In this document: positions 20,256-21,526 of the stretch, one piece after another
Position numbering within the stretch: position 1 is the first letter of the stretch
How the letters are laid out: every line of letters begins with the position of its first letter
Source: Minisyncoccota bacterium
Lineage (GTDB): Bacteria > Patescibacteriota > Minisyncoccia > Phycocordibacterales > CAIJYI01
Direction: 5' to 3'
Assembly (NCBI GenBank): GCA_023229825.1
Contig: JALNYN010000020.1
Coordinates: 1-21,526 of the forward strand
Length of the DNA: 21,526 nucleotides
The notes under the pieces: generated by a model
What the model saw: only the letters and a program-made list of their open reading frames with translations
What the model was told of the DNA's origin: nothing
The model's database searches: none
Position numbers and translations under genes: made by a program

Positions 20256-20287
20256 AAAAACGAGGCACCATAAGAGGCCTCGTTTTT
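20256..20287. terminator. Terminator of lysS (bidirectional)
   Basis: AAAAACGAGGC and GCCTCGTTTTT pair over 11 positions around a 10-base loop; the T-run ends the stem. It lies 18 bp after the lysS stop. Confidence 0.92.
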
Positions 20288-20355
20288 ATAGTCTCCGTAT
20301 TAGAAACTAAAAGATAGAATAGCAGATAAAGCATTGGAATTTCACAACATCCCGT

Positions 20356-20435
20356 CGTCATACCGGACCGCGATCCGGTATCCACGTCGCTATGCGGATA
20401 AACGTGGATTCCGGATCGCGGTCCGGAATGACGAA
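20356..20435. repeat. Dispersed two-hairpin GTCATACCGG repeat (copy 4)
   Basis: CGTCATACCGGACCGCGATC then CGGTATCCACG, followed by CGTGGATTCCGGATCGCGGT then CCGGAATGACG. Both hairpins are complete. It lies in the convergent gap between lysS and the hemerythrin gene. Confidence 0.88.
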
Positions 20436-20490
20436 GCGGTTGGTATTTGATTTTTTATTTAGTGAAAGAGACAAAGAAGTTGTTTGCGGT

Positions 20491-20997
20491 TTATTTTACA
20501 AAATTATTTATCGGCGCCACTCCATTTATTCTTTCGATGATCCTTTTCCTTTGATTCTCTGGGAGTTCCTTGTCGACCATCGGGTACAGATTTGTTTCCT
20601 CGTCCTTTCTGTGTCCCGAAAGCAGCGACGAAAGGACCGTAAGATCATTCTCCGAGACATTCGGCAACTCTGATTCTATTTTATCAAGAAGATGCCGAAT
20701 TGATTCGTGTTCATTCGTGAGGCGAAGCGTCAGCTGATACACGTCCGGATAATTCCATTGCAGAAAATTAAAAATTACGTTTTCCTCGGCAAACATGTGT
20801 TTCTCGTACTCCCAGCGGAAAGCGGAAATCGTTTCTTTTGCTCGATCGCTTTTTGAGATCGCGTCATCTTTTGCAATAAAAAAAAGCATTTCGAGCAAAG
20901 CGTGATGATTTACCATGAGCGATAAAACGCTGTTTTGATCTTCGGGCATAAAATTTTTGTGGGCCCGGAGGTTATGTTTAATGAAACGATCAATCAA
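20491..20997 (-). CDS. Hemerythrin-like HHE-domain protein
   Basis: Four-helix bundle that should hold a non-haem di-iron site; family members bind O2, sense O2 or NO, or repair iron centres. The 168-residue product has potential ligands in the right order: H31/H32 (MVNHHALLEMLF), H67 with E71/E72 (EKHMFAEENVIF), H97 and H102 (NEHESIRHLLDKIE), H129 with E133/E134 (SGHRKDEETNLYP). Charged helices separate them. No other domain is fused. The start is uncertain: TTG at 20997 gives the length quoted, while the first ATG in frame (20949) would still keep all ligands. A promoter is visible upstream. It stands alone. Confidence 0.85.
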   Translation of the reverse strand: MIDRFIKHNLRAHKNFMPEDQNSVLSLMVNHHALLEMLFFIAKDDAISKSDRAKETISAFRWEYEKHMFAEENVIFNFLQWNYPDVYQLTLRLTNEHESIRHLLDKIESELPNVSENDLTVLSSLLSGHRKDEETNLYPMVDKELPENQRKRIIERINGVAPINNFVK

Positions 20998-21028
20998 CGA
21001 TCATTCCAATTTACCCGAACCGTTATTA

Positions 21029-21057
21029 ATTATGCGGGATAGAAACATATTTATCAA
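21029..21057 (-). promoter_or_regulatory. Promoter of the hemerythrin gene
   Basis: Read leftwards, TTGATA (21057-21052) and CATAAT (21034-21029) are 17 bp apart. The leader to the TTG start would be about 25 nt. Confidence 0.5.
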
Positions 21058-21120
21058 TGGCGGTATTTTTCAACAACGAATTGATCTATTTACAGCTTTC
21101 ACTTGAACAGTATCCTCTGT

Positions 21121-21180
21121 CGTCATTCTGGGCTTGACCCAGAATCCACGTCGTTATGCCGTGAATTACGCAATGACGAA
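21121..21180. repeat. Dispersed GTCATTCTGGG repeat (copy 5, degenerate)
   Basis: CGTCATTCTGGGCTTGACCC followed by AGAATCCACG forms the first hairpin. The second half is reduced to GTGAATTACGCAATGACGAA and no longer pairs well with itself, though its ATGACG end still pairs with the CGTCAT start. Confidence 0.8.
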
Positions 21181-21194
21181 TGCGGGACAATTAC

Positions 21195-21220
21195 AAAAAA
21201 CGCTCGACCGAAGCCGAGCG
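21195..21220 (-). terminator. Terminator of the 76-aa gene
   Basis: Read leftwards, CGCTCGGC and GGTCGAGCG-type arms pair over 8 positions around a TTCG tetraloop, then TTTTTT. C(UUCG)G loops are known to be unusually stable. Confidence 0.9.
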
Positions 21221-21226
21221 CAAATA

Positions 21227-21457
21227 TTAAAATTTGGTTCTGAGTCCGAACATGGCCCATAACACCAAAATGATCCAGATTAAAATAATTATGGCGATCA
21301 AGCCAACCGTGAAAACCGCCGTACCGGCGAGAGGGGAAAGCACTCTTCCGAATAATAATAATTCTGCCGGGTAGAGTGAGATGACGATTCGTAAGAGAGT
21401 AAATAAAGCGATGATTATCATGAAACCATTCGCAAGCAATTTCGCGATTTTTTTCAT
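21227..21457 (-). CDS. Small membrane protein, 76 aa, unknown function
   Basis: No family recognised. After a basic start MKKIAKLLANG, two long hydrophobic segments follow at about 11-31 (FMIIIALFTLLRIVISL) and 45-69 (TAVFTVGLIAIIILIWIILVL), ending FGLRTKF. I chose the ATG at 21457; a GTG at 21493 would add 12 residues (to 88) but would lie within a 10-bp palindrome, ATCACGTGAT (21489-21498). No good Shine-Dalgarno site is seen. A strong terminator with a UUCG loop ends the gene. It resembles the other tiny membrane proteins of this window in plan, not in sequence. Confidence 0.68.
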   Translation of the reverse strand: MKKIAKLLANGFMIIIALFTLLRIVISLYPAELLLFGRVLSPLAGTAVFTVGLIAIIILIWIILVLWAMFGLRTKF

Positions 21458-21526
21458 TTTTAGACCCCGATCAGAGAACAAAATATCTATCACGTGATCG
21501 TGTTAGAGGTTGCACTTTTAGCATCC

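Overview
The window reads as a piece of a small-genome bacterial chromosome, most likely from the Candidate Phyla Radiation (Patescibacteria, Parcubacteria-like). This placement is inferred, not proven. The signs are: many promoters whose -10 box lies only 6-12 nt from the start codon, next to a few genes with very strong Shine-Dalgarno sites; short versions of core proteins (DprA without a SAM domain, clamp-loader delta prime without a Walker A loop, ProS without a full editing domain, a 98-residue MreD-like protein); several tiny orphan membrane proteins; and many dispersed palindromic repeats. TGA works as a stop codon (gcvPA, the mreD-like gene), so the recoded lineages SR1 and Gracilibacteria are unlikely. 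No rRNA, tRNA, CRISPR array, transposase or prophage gene was seen.

Layout. 136-1478 (-): guanine deaminase and dprA in one short operon. 1561-2396: engB, bracketed by three CATATG-centred palindromes. 2436-5571: gcvPA-gcvPB (P-protein of the glycine cleavage system) behind a good promoter and a leader of about 190 nt that carries repeats, closed by a terminator. 5583-5714 (-): a 43-aa membrane protein. 6027-7040: a stand-alone MreB paralogue. 7111-8171: dinD between two look-alike hairpins. 8239-12194: holB, frr, rseP and proS, all on the + strand, separated by repeat elements. 12285-12632 (-): a 115-aa membrane protein. 12863-17078: the cell-shape cluster mreB, mreC, mreD-like, PBP2, interrupted by two repeat elements. 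17321-17956 (-): two small genes of unknown function. 18073-20237: greA and lysS, separated by a second copy of the element that separates mreB and mreC. 20491-20997 (-): a hemerythrin-like protein. 21227-21457 (-): another small membrane protein.

Functions. Most genes are housekeeping: translation (frr, proS, lysS), transcript elongation (greA), replication (holB), ribosome assembly (engB), envelope proteolysis (rseP) and rod-shape peptidoglycan synthesis (mreB, mreC, mreD-like, PBP2). Accessory genes cover DNA uptake and recombination (dprA, dinD), purine salvage (guanine deaminase), glycine turnover (gcvPA/gcvPB) and O2 or iron binding (hemerythrin).

The most unusual content is non-coding. 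At least five self-complementary repeat families fill the gaps between genes, often starting within a few bases of the upstream stop codon. One of them (TATCAGGGA words) runs into proS and encodes its last 13 or so residues. A 204-208 bp element with 32-bp terminal inverted repeats occupies two whole intergenic gaps. Three CATATG palindromes around engB keep their outer boxes while the inner arms change in a compensatory way.
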